A DNA stretch of 64,000 bases from a virus: IMG/VR virus record IMGVR_UViG_3300035681_000002, positions 1-64,000 of that record; one strand, given 5' to 3'. A program made the translations under genes and the position numbers. Under the pieces are notes generated by a model. The model saw only the letters and a list, made by a program, of their open reading frames with translations. It made no database searches and was not told where the DNA came from. Shown here in pieces: positions 15,235 through 24,354 of this stretch (positions within the stretch are counted from its first letter, which is position 1; each line of letters starts with the position of its first letter).

Positions 15235-15753
15235 ATGGGAATCATTACAAGAATGCTAGTTAAGTTAGTGCCTCAAGAAAAAATCGATAGCCTCATCAAA
15301 GAGGTTATCGAGGAGAAGTTCAGCAATGTGTTAATGCAAGAGCAGATCCAGTTGTCCATACGGGCAATTGCACACACAGAGATAAACGAGTTAGAGTTGG
15401 AAGAAGCGGTTTCTTCCAAGTGGAGCCTCAAGGAAATAGCAGCTTCGGTTGCGGATGCACTCGATAAGGGCTTATTGGCAGAAGAGGTAGCGGAGCGGTT
15501 TACTGCATCCGAAATTGCCAGCGAAATAGATGCAGGTGATGTTGCCTACGAGATTGGTGCCTCGGAAGTGGCAGAGAATGTCAATCTAGATGATCTAGCT
15601 GGCTCCATTGATCTCGATGAGCTTGCTGACAAGATCACGGAAAAGAGAATGAAGGACATAGACATGTCTAAGATCGACTACGAACAACTAGCGATCTCAT
15701 TAATGTCCACAATTAAATTACTAGCAACTCTCAAAGAAAAAGTTTCCAAATAA
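15235..15753 (+). CDS. Helical repeat protein (172 aa)
   Basis: A 172-residue acidic helical product with degenerate short repeats: LLAEEVAERFTASEIASEI, then DAGDVAYEIGASEVAENV, then LDDLAGSIDLDELADKI. Each has alternating hydrophobic/acidic residues and ends in Ile or Val. No family recognised. AAAAGGAG lies upstream. Its place between the AAA+ ATPase and a 430-residue protein suggests a partner of that machine. Confidence 0.65.
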   Translation: MGIITRMLVKLVPQEKIDSLIKEVIEEKFSNVLMQEQIQLSIRAIAHTEINELELEEAVSSKWSLKEIAASVADALDKGLLAEEVAERFTASEIASEIDAGDVAYEIGASEVAENVNLDDLAGSIDLDELADKITEKRMKDIDMSKIDYEQLAISLMSTIKLLATLKEKVSK

Positions 15754-15766
15754 TAAGGAGAATAGT

Positions 15767-17059
15767 ATGCAGAAGGAATTATTCAGTACAGAAGGCAAAG
15801 CATTGGCAACTAACAAGACGGTAACCTATTGCACAGTGAAGTTCACTGTAGGCTGGTTGCCCGGAAGCATAGGCTTCACAGAACAAGCCAAGGCCGTTCT
15901 GGCCTCTGGTCTTGGCACAGACAGCAAAGTCATCCGAGGATCCTATGCGATCCTCGGTGCATCTAGAGACAGTCTAATCCAAGAGGGAGCTGCCCTTCGT
16001 AGGCTGTTGACTCTTATCCGTGACAGTTACACGATCCCCGAATATACCTTAGTTGCATCCGCAGCCCAAGATATCTCGACTCTTCGCCCAGAGAAGATCA
16101 AGGGTAGCTACTTGATCGAGTCCTGCAAAGTGGATGAGTTCATGGAAAGGTTCAATGCAGCACGACTGCAGTACCTTACATGGGGGAAGCGGGTATCCGA
16201 GCCAGATAACTACGAGCGGATTAAGGAGGCGGATCGTATATCCCTAGCAAAGGACTGGGATATCATCAGTTCCAAGTACCCAAGTGCTCATGCACTTGCG
16301 GACGCAGTGACTTGCGATATGCCTCGCATCGAGCCTTTTGATGCCTCATTCACCATGGCAGATGTCGCACCAGCAACGGCCAAGTTCCTACGAGAACAAG
16401 CAGAAGCACGACTCAATGCTTCTGTGGAAGGTGCTACCTCTGAGCTTATTGCTGAGTTCAAGGAAATGGTCGAAGCAGTCGCTAAGAACTGCGGTAAGCG
16501 TATCCGCCTATTGCCTGGGCTAGAGTCCAAACGGCAAGAGCTAAGGTATGCCGAAGTTCAGCAAATCCTCCGTCACACTGACGATGAGGAAGTACCAGCG
16601 GGTAAGCTTCTGGTAACAGTACAGACAGCAAGTCCTAAAGGCGGGTCATCCGATGCCTTCATCCAAACAGGCAAGCCAACTACCATGCTTCTCACCGAGG
16701 CAGAGTACAAGGAACTACAGCCCTACGAGACTGAAGAGCATCGTGCTCTCACTCAGTCTGCGTTTGAGAATCTTCAATGGCTAGCCCAGAAGATCTCCGC
16801 AGTCAAAACCATGCTGGGAACTAACCCAGAAGTTAGTAACCTAACCAGCCTTGCAGATGAGATCTCTGCAACTTTAGGCACCCTAGGCGGTTCTGCTGCT
16901 GAGATTACCAAGCAGCTTAAGAACTCAAGCTTTGCTAGGACTACAACCAAGCAAACATTCAATAAGTTCTTTGATCGTCTTGTAGCTCAAGACATCGAGA
17001 TCAAAACTAAGAGCAAGGTAGCTCGTCGTAAGATTAAGGTAGGTGGGGGTGATGAATGA
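15767..17059 (+). CDS. Unknown 430-aa protein, DUF3150-like pattern
   Basis: A 430-residue helical protein. The middle (GASRDSLIQEGAALRRLL, then FMERFNAARLQYLTWGKRV) resembles DUF3150-type proteins, which often lie near AAA+ ATPases; this resemblance is weak. It ends in a basic tail (KSKVARRKIKVGGGDE). It overlaps the next start by 4 nt. Probably part of the AAA+ module rather than a structural protein. Confidence 0.5.
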   Translation: MQKELFSTEGKALATNKTVTYCTVKFTVGWLPGSIGFTEQAKAVLASGLGTDSKVIRGSYAILGASRDSLIQEGAALRRLLTLIRDSYTIPEYTLVASAAQDISTLRPEKIKGSYLIESCKVDEFMERFNAARLQYLTWGKRVSEPDNYERIKEADRISLAKDWDIISSKYPSAHALADAVTCDMPRIEPFDASFTMADVAPATAKFLREQAEARLNASVEGATSELIAEFKEMVEAVAKNCGKRIRLLPGLESKRQELRYAEVQQILRHTDDEEVPAGKLLVTVQTASPKGGSSDAFIQTGKPTTMLLTEAEYKELQPYETEEHRALTQSAFENLQWLAQKISAVKTMLGTNPEVSNLTSLADEISATLGTLGGSAAEITKQLKNSSFARTTTKQTFNKFFDRLVAQDIEIKTKSKVARRKIKVGGGDE

Positions 17060-17361
17060 TCATCTTCATCAAAAAAGATGGAACAACACAAGGGCTAGTC
17101 AGCCCAGTTACCCAGCTACTACAGCTGGGTAACATCAAGAGGGTTAGTCACATTGAACCTGTTAACTCCGTATTGCGGTGGTTGTTCCACCTCATTCGGT
17201 GTCGGGTCAAGGACACCTCTTATCTCGCAGCATTCACCCGCTATTGGCCTTGCCAGTGGCGGGCAAACATTATTGGTGGGCCTATCCTTGGCCCATTCAA
17301 AAGGCGTAAAGAGGCTATAGCAGCGGAAATTGTTTGGATTAATTTTACACTAGGAGAATAA
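17056..17361 (+). CDS. Unknown basic protein (101 aa)
   Basis: A 101-residue basic product, ATGA-coupled to the previous gene. It contains hydrophobic and Trp-rich segments (SVLRWLFHLIRCR, RYWPCQWRANIIGG) and ends RRKEAIAAEIVWINFTLGE. Possibly membrane-peripheral; no family recognised. Confidence 0.55.
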   Translation: MIIFIKKDGTTQGLVSPVTQLLQLGNIKRVSHIEPVNSVLRWLFHLIRCRVKDTSYLAAFTRYWPCQWRANIIGGPILGPFKRRKEAIAAEIVWINFTLGE

Positions 17362-17363
17362 TC

Positions 17364-17867
17364 ATGAGTGATTTGAATATCGTGGAAGTAACTGCTTTGG
17401 GTAAATTAGTTGAGAAGCAGCTCAAGCAGCTTAAAGATGCAGGGGAAACAGTTGCACCCGGCAACCATACCTTCAATTTTGATGTTCATTTGGACGGAAG
17501 TCTGTCTAGAGGGGAGGATACCAAGGCTACCCCTCCCTTTGCAATTGCGGGGTTCCTAAAGCCCTTGCTGTTGAAGTATGCGATGGGGCTAGGCAAAGAA
17601 GAAGGTAAGCAATGGTTGCAGAACTTGATGAGCGTACAAGCTGCGTTAGGGGCTGTCATTCAGCTGGGTGCAGACTCAGTGATGCAGTCGATTGACCCAG
17701 CGTTTACTGCGTTGTGGGCAGCAGCAGAGGCTAGTGCAAAAGAAAAATTTCAGTCAGTTGCCGAGAAGGCAGATAGGGCTGGACAAACCATCGTGGTCGG
17801 TGGTTTGGAAAAGATAGTAGAACCGGTAAAAATGCCTAAGATCGTAAGGTCAGCTAAGAAGAAGTAA
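17364..17867 (+). CDS. Unknown protein (167 aa)
   Basis: A 167-residue helical Ala/Lys-rich product with TAGGAG upstream. It ends in a basic tail (KIVRSAKKK). It is the last rightward gene before the leftward gene at 17880, and the two converge with 12 nt between them. Confidence 0.6.
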   Translation: MSDLNIVEVTALGKLVEKQLKQLKDAGETVAPGNHTFNFDVHLDGSLSRGEDTKATPPFAIAGFLKPLLLKYAMGLGKEEGKQWLQNLMSVQAALGAVIQLGADSVMQSIDPAFTALWAAAEASAKEKFQSVAEKADRAGQTIVVGGLEKIVEPVKMPKIVRSAKKK

Positions 17868-17876
17868 CATTATTTA

Positions 17877-17912
17877 GGACTAGCCTTGGCCATAAGCCTT
17901 GGCTAGTTCTTC
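17877..17912. terminator. Hairpin at a convergent gene junction
   Basis: GGACTAGCC pairs with GGCTAGTTC across the end of the leftward gene, with smaller TTGGCC/GGCCATAAGCC complementarity inside. The T-run is short (TTCTT). It could act as a weak bidirectional terminator. Confidence 0.4.
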
Positions 17913-19058
17913 CAATGTCGCATCATCGATCTCACGAAACTCTGCTGACTTGCTAAGTTGCGGATGCTGTCCAGCTTCGCTCATCAAGCGTTCGAGCAGC
18001 TCCGCATCTGGCCTAGGCAGGGTATGTGCTACTTCTGCAATCTTTTCGGGGTCTATGTCAAACCCACGGCATACCTCATCAGCAAAGTCGTTACCGAATA
18101 AGCTGACTACATCTTCACGCGCAAGCTTGGAGAACTGTGACTTATCGTATGCGTTCCCTGTTTGCAGTGTGCACAGCTTTGTGATATCTGCAGCAGCTTT
18201 CGTGTAACTGACTTTGAAAAGGACATCTTCAGCCCTTGGGATTAGTTCCGTGTACTTGCCCTTAAGCCCAATGTTATGGTCAATCAGATCGACTATCGCA
18301 GCCAACTTGATTAGCTCTCTAGGTTGCAATGCAGTGCGAGGAGTAGTCCTAACAGCTGCAGCAAGCTTTGTAATCGCCTCACGCTGTTCGTGCTTGTTCG
18401 CAAGCTTGGCTCTGTTCTCTAGCATGCTACATACTTCTAGAGGATCGGGTATACCTCGCCCTGCTTGCTTCTCGATGAAGTCGGTAATAGCTTCGCCCAT
18501 GTTTGCACCATAGCGAGCAGCTTTCTCTAGAATCTTATCGGCAATTTTATTACGATCAATAAATGGTATTCGGTCACAGTTTGACTGCAACCACTCAGCT
18601 GCAGTTTTGACTTGCAAAGAATTGGTCATGGGGTAATAGCGTTCCTTAACTCCATCCTTGCTTTGCCATACATAAGCATAGCTGCTGTCTGGAAGTTGAT
18701 CGCTGCCCTTTAAATCGGTGGCACGCTTGACTATTGCATCGTAAGCTGGGCGAATACCAAAATAATCAGAAAACCTTTTAAAGCGTTCACAAATTTTGTT
18801 TTGGTCGTTAGGATGGTACTCAGCTGACTTTTCATGGAAGTACGCTGCAGACAGCCAAGTAGCAGCGGCAGAATGACATGCGTACTTCTTATGGATAGGA
18901 TCGGCATAAGCGGTGACTGCGATAGTTGCTGGAGCCATTGTGGTTTCCAGATCGGCATCCTTCACGAATTGCGGGAAATCATAACGCTGAGCAATCTTAA
19001 CCAGCTCGGTTTTATTTTTGTCACTTGCAGGATCTAAAACTATAGAAGGCGAAGGCAT
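17880..19058 (-). CDS. Unknown 392-aa leftward protein
   Basis: A 392-residue helical, soluble protein with no recognised domain; CTAGGAGAG precedes the ATG on the minus strand. The leftward orientation is shared only with the large terminase (21831-23786) and one small gene. This is a weak hint of a packaging or head-related role, for example a scaffold or portal-associated factor. It diverges from the primase-like gene with only 1 nt between start codons. Confidence 0.65.
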   Translation of the reverse strand: MPSPSIVLDPASDKNKTELVKIAQRYDFPQFVKDADLETTMAPATIAVTAYADPIHKKYACHSAAATWLSAAYFHEKSAEYHPNDQNKICERFKRFSDYFGIRPAYDAIVKRATDLKGSDQLPDSSYAYVWQSKDGVKERYYPMTNSLQVKTAAEWLQSNCDRIPFIDRNKIADKILEKAARYGANMGEAITDFIEKQAGRGIPDPLEVCSMLENRAKLANKHEQREAITKLAAAVRTTPRTALQPRELIKLAAIVDLIDHNIGLKGKYTELIPRAEDVLFKVSYTKAAADITKLCTLQTGNAYDKSQFSKLAREDVVSLFGNDFADEVCRGFDIDPEKIAEVAHTLPRPDAELLERLMSEAGQHPQLSKSAEFREIDDATLEELAKAYGQG

Positions 19059-19059
19059 T

Positions 19060-21294
19060 GTGTCTCTCCTAGATATTCATGCAGGGTTATCATTTGCAGC
19101 CATCGCTCCACTAATCGGGATGGAGCCAATCGCATCTTACCCAGTCTCAGCTAAGTGCCCTTACTGTGAAGCACAAGCTTGGGCCATTTATCAAGATACC
19201 AAAACTTTGGAAGAATGGTATTATTGCTCCCAGTGTAAGGCCACAGGGACGATTTTGGCAATGGCAGCTGCACGATTAAATATGCTTCAAGAAGAAGCTA
19301 TGTACTATTTGGCCGAGCAGTTAAACCGAACCATAAGTCCGAGCAATATGCGATTATACCTACGTGGGCTAGGATTTTCTGCAAAATTACAAGAATTATG
19401 GAAACAATCTCAGCTTTCCATGAAGAACGAAGGCAGAGAGCATTATCAAGCCTTGTTACGATTGGGTTGGAATATATCTTCACCCATGAGTAAAGAACGA
19501 CATCAGGCAGGTCCTGGGCAACTCTTGGGTATTTTAACCCCAACACAAGTCGCTAAGTATGGAAGATTCCGTTTACTTAAAAAGAAAGACCCTACCGTGG
19601 TAGTGCCTTATTACCGCTCACCTACTCAGATAGGTGCGCTAGCGTGCTTTAACAACGGAACTGAAACGATAGTTAATTCCAATACTGGCGGTGAGGTTGG
19701 GTTTGCTGGCTTGCCCTACCTATGGCAAATACAGTCTGACAGTCTTGTACTTACCTCAATGCTTACCAACATGGTTAGGCTGCAGCTGCGTAACTTCAAC
19801 AGCAGCGAGATACCCTTGCCTATCTTAGCGTGGCGACAGTTCATGATCACGGAGAGGAAAAAGCAATGGCCCATGCTGGGAGGTAGACAACTCATCTTCT
19901 GGGAATGTCATCCTACTGCAGCAATATTGCATCAAGCCATGCTGTCAAATGCTTCTATGACTTTTACTGGTCCAGAGATTGTGCGACAGCAACCTAAAGA
20001 AGTTAGTGGACCTCGCTGGAATCGCTGGATGTCCGACATGCCAGTAACAGAAGTCTACCAGCAGATAGTACGCACGGCTAAGCCTTATGAGCGAGCTCTT
20101 TCTAATTGGGCATTATATGCCGCACCCGCTGACAAGACTAAGTTACTTCAAGATGCGGAACAGCATAGTTCGGAAGTAGCTAAGCTTGTTCGCTCTTATG
20201 TTGCTCCAAACTTGCTCACAGAAGTTGGGAGAAGAATACGAGTTCCAATTAACCAGAAGTTACCAACAGTAGGTGGAACCACCTATATGGTAATGGTGGA
20301 GAAGAATAACAAGTGGTATGACGATGCGGGGAATGTAAGGTTTTCAGGCATTGTGCGTGTAGACAAGATAGTGATTCGCCCAGATGCATCTAAGGAATAC
20401 GTCGGGTATCTGCAAACCAACAAAGGCAAGTATCCATTTAGAGTGCCGGTTGAAAAAGCTAACCTAGCTTGGATAACCGAATTCGGATTGAGCCATGGTA
20501 TAGTTTTGCAATCCGACTGCTTCTGTAACATATGGGGTAATCGATGGCTGGAGAAGTTTAACCCATTCACAGCAGCTTGTCAGATTGAATTACCCGAGGT
20601 TGTCAATGGGCTGCAGTCTATCGGTTGGGATGGCAGTGGCTTTCAATTCCGTAACTCCAGGCTGTGTCGTGGTGAGTTTTCTTCAAATCCGGAATTTACA
20701 TTTCCAGAAGATGCTCCCGGACCTAAGCAATTGCTTTGCCGGTTGCGAGATGATGTGATTCTTGCAATCAGTGACGAGAGTCCCGAGTTAGAAATAATAT
20801 GGGCATTTGCTATAGCAATGTGCGCACAGGTCACAGCCCCTGCTGTAGGTTTCCCAGCTTATGGTATATGGGTAGACCATCCCACTTGCAGTTTATTCTT
20901 ACAAGAACTGTACCATAGGTTTGAAATAAGATGTGGGCAACCTCGTGGATGGGTACATAAATGGCCTCGCAGAATTCAGCGGTTTGTCACTGCATTGACC
21001 CAAGATGACACTGGATTCTTTGTAACTAGCTTCGCAGCAAACCAGTGTAAAAGTGATACCTCTAATTTGATAAAAGTCACAAACATTCCCGAAGGGTTAC
21101 AACCTCGAAAGGTAACCCATAGCTGTGACAAAATTGTGCTGCAGTATTTAAAACATTTCAGTAAGTCTGACCATGAGATACCAGCCAGCTGGGAAGCGTG
21201 GAAAGATTATACAGTAAGGCAAATGCAGCAGTTGTTTGGCTTTATTAAATCTAAAGCTTTAAACAATGCTCCAAGCCATCTGCACATAACCTAA
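19060..21294 (+). CDS. Zinc-finger primase-like large protein
   Basis: About 744 residues. A CPYC (about 34-37) and CSQC (about 56-59) pair forms a zinc ribbon like the CHC2 finger of DNA primases, followed by ATGTILAMAA. A middle region (GRQLIFWECHPTAAILHQAM) might be a degenerate Toprim domain; the rest is unrecognised. Start is uncertain: GTG at 19060 has GAAGG 4 nt upstream, while TTG at 19018 would overlap the leftward gene by 41 nt. A true DnaG-type primase exists elsewhere (50511), so this may serve another replication or transfer role. Confidence 0.6.
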   Translation: MSLLDIHAGLSFAAIAPLIGMEPIASYPVSAKCPYCEAQAWAIYQDTKTLEEWYYCSQCKATGTILAMAAARLNMLQEEAMYYLAEQLNRTISPSNMRLYLRGLGFSAKLQELWKQSQLSMKNEGREHYQALLRLGWNISSPMSKERHQAGPGQLLGILTPTQVAKYGRFRLLKKKDPTVVVPYYRSPTQIGALACFNNGTETIVNSNTGGEVGFAGLPYLWQIQSDSLVLTSMLTNMVRLQLRNFNSSEIPLPILAWRQFMITERKKQWPMLGGRQLIFWECHPTAAILHQAMLSNASMTFTGPEIVRQQPKEVSGPRWNRWMSDMPVTEVYQQIVRTAKPYERALSNWALYAAPADKTKLLQDAEQHSSEVAKLVRSYVAPNLLTEVGRRIRVPINQKLPTVGGTTYMVMVEKNNKWYDDAGNVRFSGIVRVDKIVIRPDASKEYVGYLQTNKGKYPFRVPVEKANLAWITEFGLSHGIVLQSDCFCNIWGNRWLEKFNPFTAACQIELPEVVNGLQSIGWDGSGFQFRNSRLCRGEFSSNPEFTFPEDAPGPKQLLCRLRDDVILAISDESPELEIIWAFAIAMCAQVTAPAVGFPAYGIWVDHPTCSLFLQELYHRFEIRCGQPRGWVHKWPRRIQRFVTALTQDDTGFFVTSFAANQCKSDTSNLIKVTNIPEGLQPRKVTHSCDKIVLQYLKHFSKSDHEIPASWEAWKDYTVRQMQQLFGFIKSKALNNAPSHLHIT

Positions 21295-21297
21295 GGA

Positions 21298-21351
21298 GTG
21301 TGGGTTTTCCCCAGACTATTAGTGGTGTCGGTTTTCCCCAGTATGTTAGTG
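21298..21351 (+). repeat. Two tandem 27-bp repeats (operator-like)
   Basis: GTGTGGGTTTTCCCCAG and GTGTCGGTTTTCCCCAG open two consecutive 27-bp units that both end TTAGTG, differing at about five positions. They lie in the 100-nt gap before the MerR-like gene. Good candidates for binding sites of that regulator, or for an iteron-like replication element. Confidence 0.6.
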
Positions 21352-21393
21352 GCGGACAACAGCTAGCGTATAAAATCAAAAGGAGAAATAGAT

Positions 21394-21636
21394 ATGGATA
21401 AGGAATTAGCTTTTTTTACAAGCGGGCAAGTAGCTAAACAACTCCAAATTCCTAGAGCAAAATTGCTTTATCTTATTGAAAAAGGCGATTTGTCGGAGGC
21501 TTCCTCTCGTGTGGCAGGAAGACGACTGTTCACAAAAGAAGATATTAAAAAAATAGAAATTTCTTTAAAACCGAAAGGGGTTAATGAACAATATGTCGTT
21601 AGATTTTCAAAACTTTCGAATTTACGTAGACCGTAA
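21394..21636 (+). CDS. MerR-like helix-turn-helix protein
   Basis: An 80-residue protein. Residues 8-55 fit the MerR/excisionase winged helix: FFTSGQVAKQLQIPRAKLLY, then a wing ending GRRLFTKEDIKKIE. It is a DNA-binding regulator or accessory factor without an effector domain. AAAGGAG lies upstream. It overlaps the next gene by 53 nt. The tandem repeats just upstream suggest autoregulation. Confidence 0.75.
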   Translation: MDKELAFFTSGQVAKQLQIPRAKLLYLIEKGDLSEASSRVAGRRLFTKEDIKKIEISLKPKGVNEQYVVRFSKLSNLRRP

Positions 21637-21829
21637 GGGTCGCATGCCTGTGCTATCCTACAAAAAGTGGAATAGCAAAACGCATCCATTTTACACAAGA
21701 TATCAAAACAATCACCCAGTAGGTCTACACGGGCCTACTGAGGTGCTAAGTGAAGACATCACAAAGACTAAGGTGTATAGCTACGCTAAACACGAGTTCG
21801 TCAGCATTGTAGGTATCCCGCAAGAATAA
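21584..21829 (+). CDS. Unknown basic protein (81 aa)
   Basis: An 81-residue basic, aromatic-rich product (FRIYVDRKGRMPVLSYKKWN). GAAAGGGG lies 3-6 nt before ATG 21584. It overlaps the MerR-like gene by 53 nt. It ends 1 nt before the convergent stop of the terminase gene. Confidence 0.55.
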   Translation: MNNMSLDFQNFRIYVDRKGRMPVLSYKKWNSKTHPFYTRYQNNHPVGLHGPTEVLSEDITKTKVYSYAKHEFVSIVGIPQE

Positions 21830-21830
21830 C

Positions 21831-23786
21831 TTATTCGGGGTCTTCTAATGCCCGACCTTTCATTGCAGATCGCACTTCATCACTGATGTTCATACTCTCA
21901 TAAGCGGATAAGTCTGGCCATCGACCATGCATTTGGAACAACATCATAGTTCCCATAGTAACCGCTTGTGCAAAGTCATCTGGGCCAGCTGGATCTCGTA
22001 AGATTCGGTAATGATCCCTTCCGCTTCCAGATTCTGCTTTGTCTTCAATAAGGTTTAGAAAATCATGGAGCAACCCAATATCTTCTGAACCTCGATGATC
22101 GTATTGAAAGAAGCGTACTACATGGGATTTGATGAACTGGCAGCAGTAGTTCAATGCTCGATTACGATCCATAGTGTAATGGTTGCGGGGATGAAACTCG
22201 TTAGCAGGTTTAAAGTTGATCAACCCACTCTTAGCTGGTCCCACATAAGCTACTGCTAGTATGTTGGCTGGATCTAATCCAGATTGTACTAGCAAGGTTT
22301 CTCGAACAGTACCAGCTCCAGTGTAGTCGTGTACTATATGGCTGCAATGGAATGTCTGCATGATGCCAAGGATAAGCCTAGCTTCTCTCACATGTTCATG
22401 CGGAGTCATGCTGCGGAACCCATAAATGATGTCTACTCGCCCATCTGGAGTCAATCCGCATACTGCAATTGCGGTGTAGGATTGCAGACTCATGCTGCTT
22501 TTACCTCGACTTACACCACCGCCGCCCCAGTCTACAGAGACAAAGCGGTAAATGTAAGAATCAATGTGCTTTTTGGCTTCGTCTACTAGGCAAGGCCAAG
22601 GAAGACAGGCAGCCTGTTTTATGTCAGTAACAGTGACTAACTTAGACCCACTGTCCCACGACTCCCCGCAAACTTCGTTGTAGAAAACATTGACGGGAAC
22701 ATTACCCTTCCCATTCATCTTGTCTACAAGCTTCTGCCATTTTTCTGGATCAGAGTAATGCATCGGCATAATCAGCTGAGGGACATGATACCCAACAAAA
22801 GACCAACGCTTGCTTGCATTGCGATGAACCCATCGTCCTGTGCCACCTTGTGCTGCAGGTCGAGGGTTTATAGCTTTTGCACACTTAGCACAAATTACAC
22901 CGGGTACAGTCTCGCAAATGCCGGAGTGTACTGGCCCAATCATCTTAATTAGGTCGTACTCTAATGCCGGAATGTTCCAATGTCCGCAGCCTGGGTGGGG
23001 GCAGCGGATAACCCATTCAGCCATGGAGGAATCATTCCAAAGCTTCTCGATGGTATTGTCTAGAGTCTTAGGAGTTCCAGCGTACTGGATAATACCCCAG
23101 TCCCTAGACGCAGATAGCGTTTCATGAATAATAGGTAGAAACGAAATATCCATGTACTGGATCTCGTCAATACAGTTCTTATCTGCACTTACCCCACGCA
23201 CTCTTTCTGCGTCGGTGTAGGCAAAGGAGAAGAGCATCTGAGACTTATTCTTGAATGAACGCTGTAGCACATTGTTAATCGTAGTCTCTCCCGAAAACAG
23301 ACGACCCACTGGGCTGCTTTCAATAAAAGGAGCTACATAATTTTGTGAAAACCTTCGCACCATTTCAAACAATGGTGTGATATAAAGTGTCGAAAAATAG
23401 GGAATACAGTTAGCAAACAACACTCCTTGCGCTGCAAGCGATGTGGACTTTGACACCTGTCTTCCTGTTTTCAATAGTGTGGTACGAGGCATTCTTGTTC
23501 TAAAGAAAGGAGCAAATGGAAAATGGTCATGTAAATGATATGGCTTTCCCCTAATAGATAACAAAAGGGGAAGCAATGGTTTTAATGTCAGATAACCCGT
23601 CTTGGCCATTACATGCTGAGCCATTCGTAACTGTTGGATTTGCTGAGTATCTAAAGAGTTCTTTACATAATCAGCCAACAGCGACGATTCCAGCATTGGG
23701 CCAAAGTCAATTTCGGAGCCCGAGCTTTGTTCCTCTGCCAATACTTGGCTAGAGGTTTTGCGTAACATGTTTATTTCTTCACTCAT
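21831..23786 (-). CDS. terL: Terminase large subunit
   Basis: A 651-residue protein. ATPase motifs: Walker A GRQVSKST (108-115), Walker B NCIDEIQ (204-210), and coupling motif QYAGTPKT (about 234-241). A zinc knuckle lies in the linker (Cys262, Cys267, Cys299, Cys302). The C-terminal RNase H-like nuclease starts VSVDWGGGG with Asp419; later acidic residues in HDYTGAG and GPDDFAQA complete the site. It cuts and pumps phage DNA into heads. It lies leftward and diverges from the small gene at 23800. Confidence 0.92.
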   Translation of the reverse strand: MSEEINMLRKTSSQVLAEEQSSGSEIDFGPMLESSLLADYVKNSLDTQQIQQLRMAQHVMAKTGYLTLKPLLPLLLSIRGKPYHLHDHFPFAPFFRTRMPRTTLLKTGRQVSKSTSLAAQGVLFANCIPYFSTLYITPLFEMVRRFSQNYVAPFIESSPVGRLFSGETTINNVLQRSFKNKSQMLFSFAYTDAERVRGVSADKNCIDEIQYMDISFLPIIHETLSASRDWGIIQYAGTPKTLDNTIEKLWNDSSMAEWVIRCPHPGCGHWNIPALEYDLIKMIGPVHSGICETVPGVICAKCAKAINPRPAAQGGTGRWVHRNASKRWSFVGYHVPQLIMPMHYSDPEKWQKLVDKMNGKGNVPVNVFYNEVCGESWDSGSKLVTVTDIKQAACLPWPCLVDEAKKHIDSYIYRFVSVDWGGGGVSRGKSSMSLQSYTAIAVCGLTPDGRVDIIYGFRSMTPHEHVREARLILGIMQTFHCSHIVHDYTGAGTVRETLLVQSGLDPANILAVAYVGPAKSGLINFKPANEFHPRNHYTMDRNRALNYCCQFIKSHVVRFFQYDHRGSEDIGLLHDFLNLIEDKAESGSGRDHYRILRDPAGPDDFAQAVTMGTMMLFQMHGRWPDLSAYESMNISDEVRSAMKGRALEDPE

Positions 23787-23799
23787 TAAGGAACTTTCT

Positions 23800-23970
23800 A
23801 TGTCAAAGCCAGAGATCAGTGCTATTATCGGTATGTGTTTAGCATACCCTGTTCTAGTAATCGGAGTCAGCTGCTATTATACTGGAAAAGGGCTCACATC
23901 GGTGGGCTCAATGATGATAGACGCCAGCGGGTTGACTCCGATAATCAAGCCCGTAGATAACCACCAATAA
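23800..23970 (+). CDS. Small membrane protein (56 aa)
   Basis: Start at 23800 with AAGGAA upstream; longer in-frame readings overlap the terminase start. The 56-residue product has one hydrophobic segment (IIGMCLAYPVLVIGVSCYY). It diverges from terL with 13 nt between starts. Function unknown. Confidence 0.6.
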   Translation: MSKPEISAIIGMCLAYPVLVIGVSCYYTGKGLTSVGSMMIDASGLTPIIKPVDNHQ

Positions 23971-23991
23971 CTTTAACCAGGGGAGGCTATT

Positions 23992-24207
23992 ATGCCATCT
24001 CGCAGCGCCATCGCCTATCAAATAAGAAAACTAAAAAAACCGCCCGGAGGGTTGTTGCCATCGTTTTCTACTAAACAATTGTTAATTCACCAATACCCAG
24101 ACCCGACTGGTAAACCATTAAGTGAGCTAATAATTGGCGAAGGTGCGCCGTCCCCTGACCGAGTAGTGTTGGCTAATTGGTCTCCTCCCAACACGGAAGA
24201 GACGTAA
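23992..24207 (+). CDS. Unknown basic Pro-rich protein (71 aa)
   Basis: AGGGGAGG lies 5 nt before the ATG. A 71-residue product with a basic N-terminus (YQIRKLKKPPGG) and Pro-rich remainder. No family recognised. Confidence 0.6.
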   Translation: MPSRSAIAYQIRKLKKPPGGLLPSFSTKQLLIHQYPDPTGKPLSELIIGEGAPSPDRVVLANWSPPNTEET

Positions 24208-24210
24208 AAA

Positions 24211-24345
24211 ATGGATTCAACTATTGCAGTATGGGGGCTATGTTACACCATAGCCGTTGGAGTTTTCTTGGTGCAAGGATTATATCTTCTTGCTTTCCTA
24301 ACAGGTTTAATCTTATATGCAGGTATGTATATTACCGGTAATTAA
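24211..24345 (+). CDS. Tiny membrane protein (44 aa)
   Basis: ATG at 24211 gives a 44-residue, almost wholly hydrophobic product (WGLCYTIAVGVFLVQGLYLL, then a second hydrophobic helix) with a possible site GGAAGAG upstream. Probably one or two membrane helices. It starts 3 nt after the previous stop and ends 9 nt before the next start. Confidence 0.6.
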   Translation: MDSTIAVWGLCYTIAVGVFLVQGLYLLAFLTGLILYAGMYITGN

Positions 24346-24354
24346 GGAATTTTT

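Noticed and set aside
19018-19059. TTG start for the primase-like gene
   Set aside because: No ribosome site; it would overlap the divergent gene by 41 nt. GTG 19060 is preferred, though not certain.
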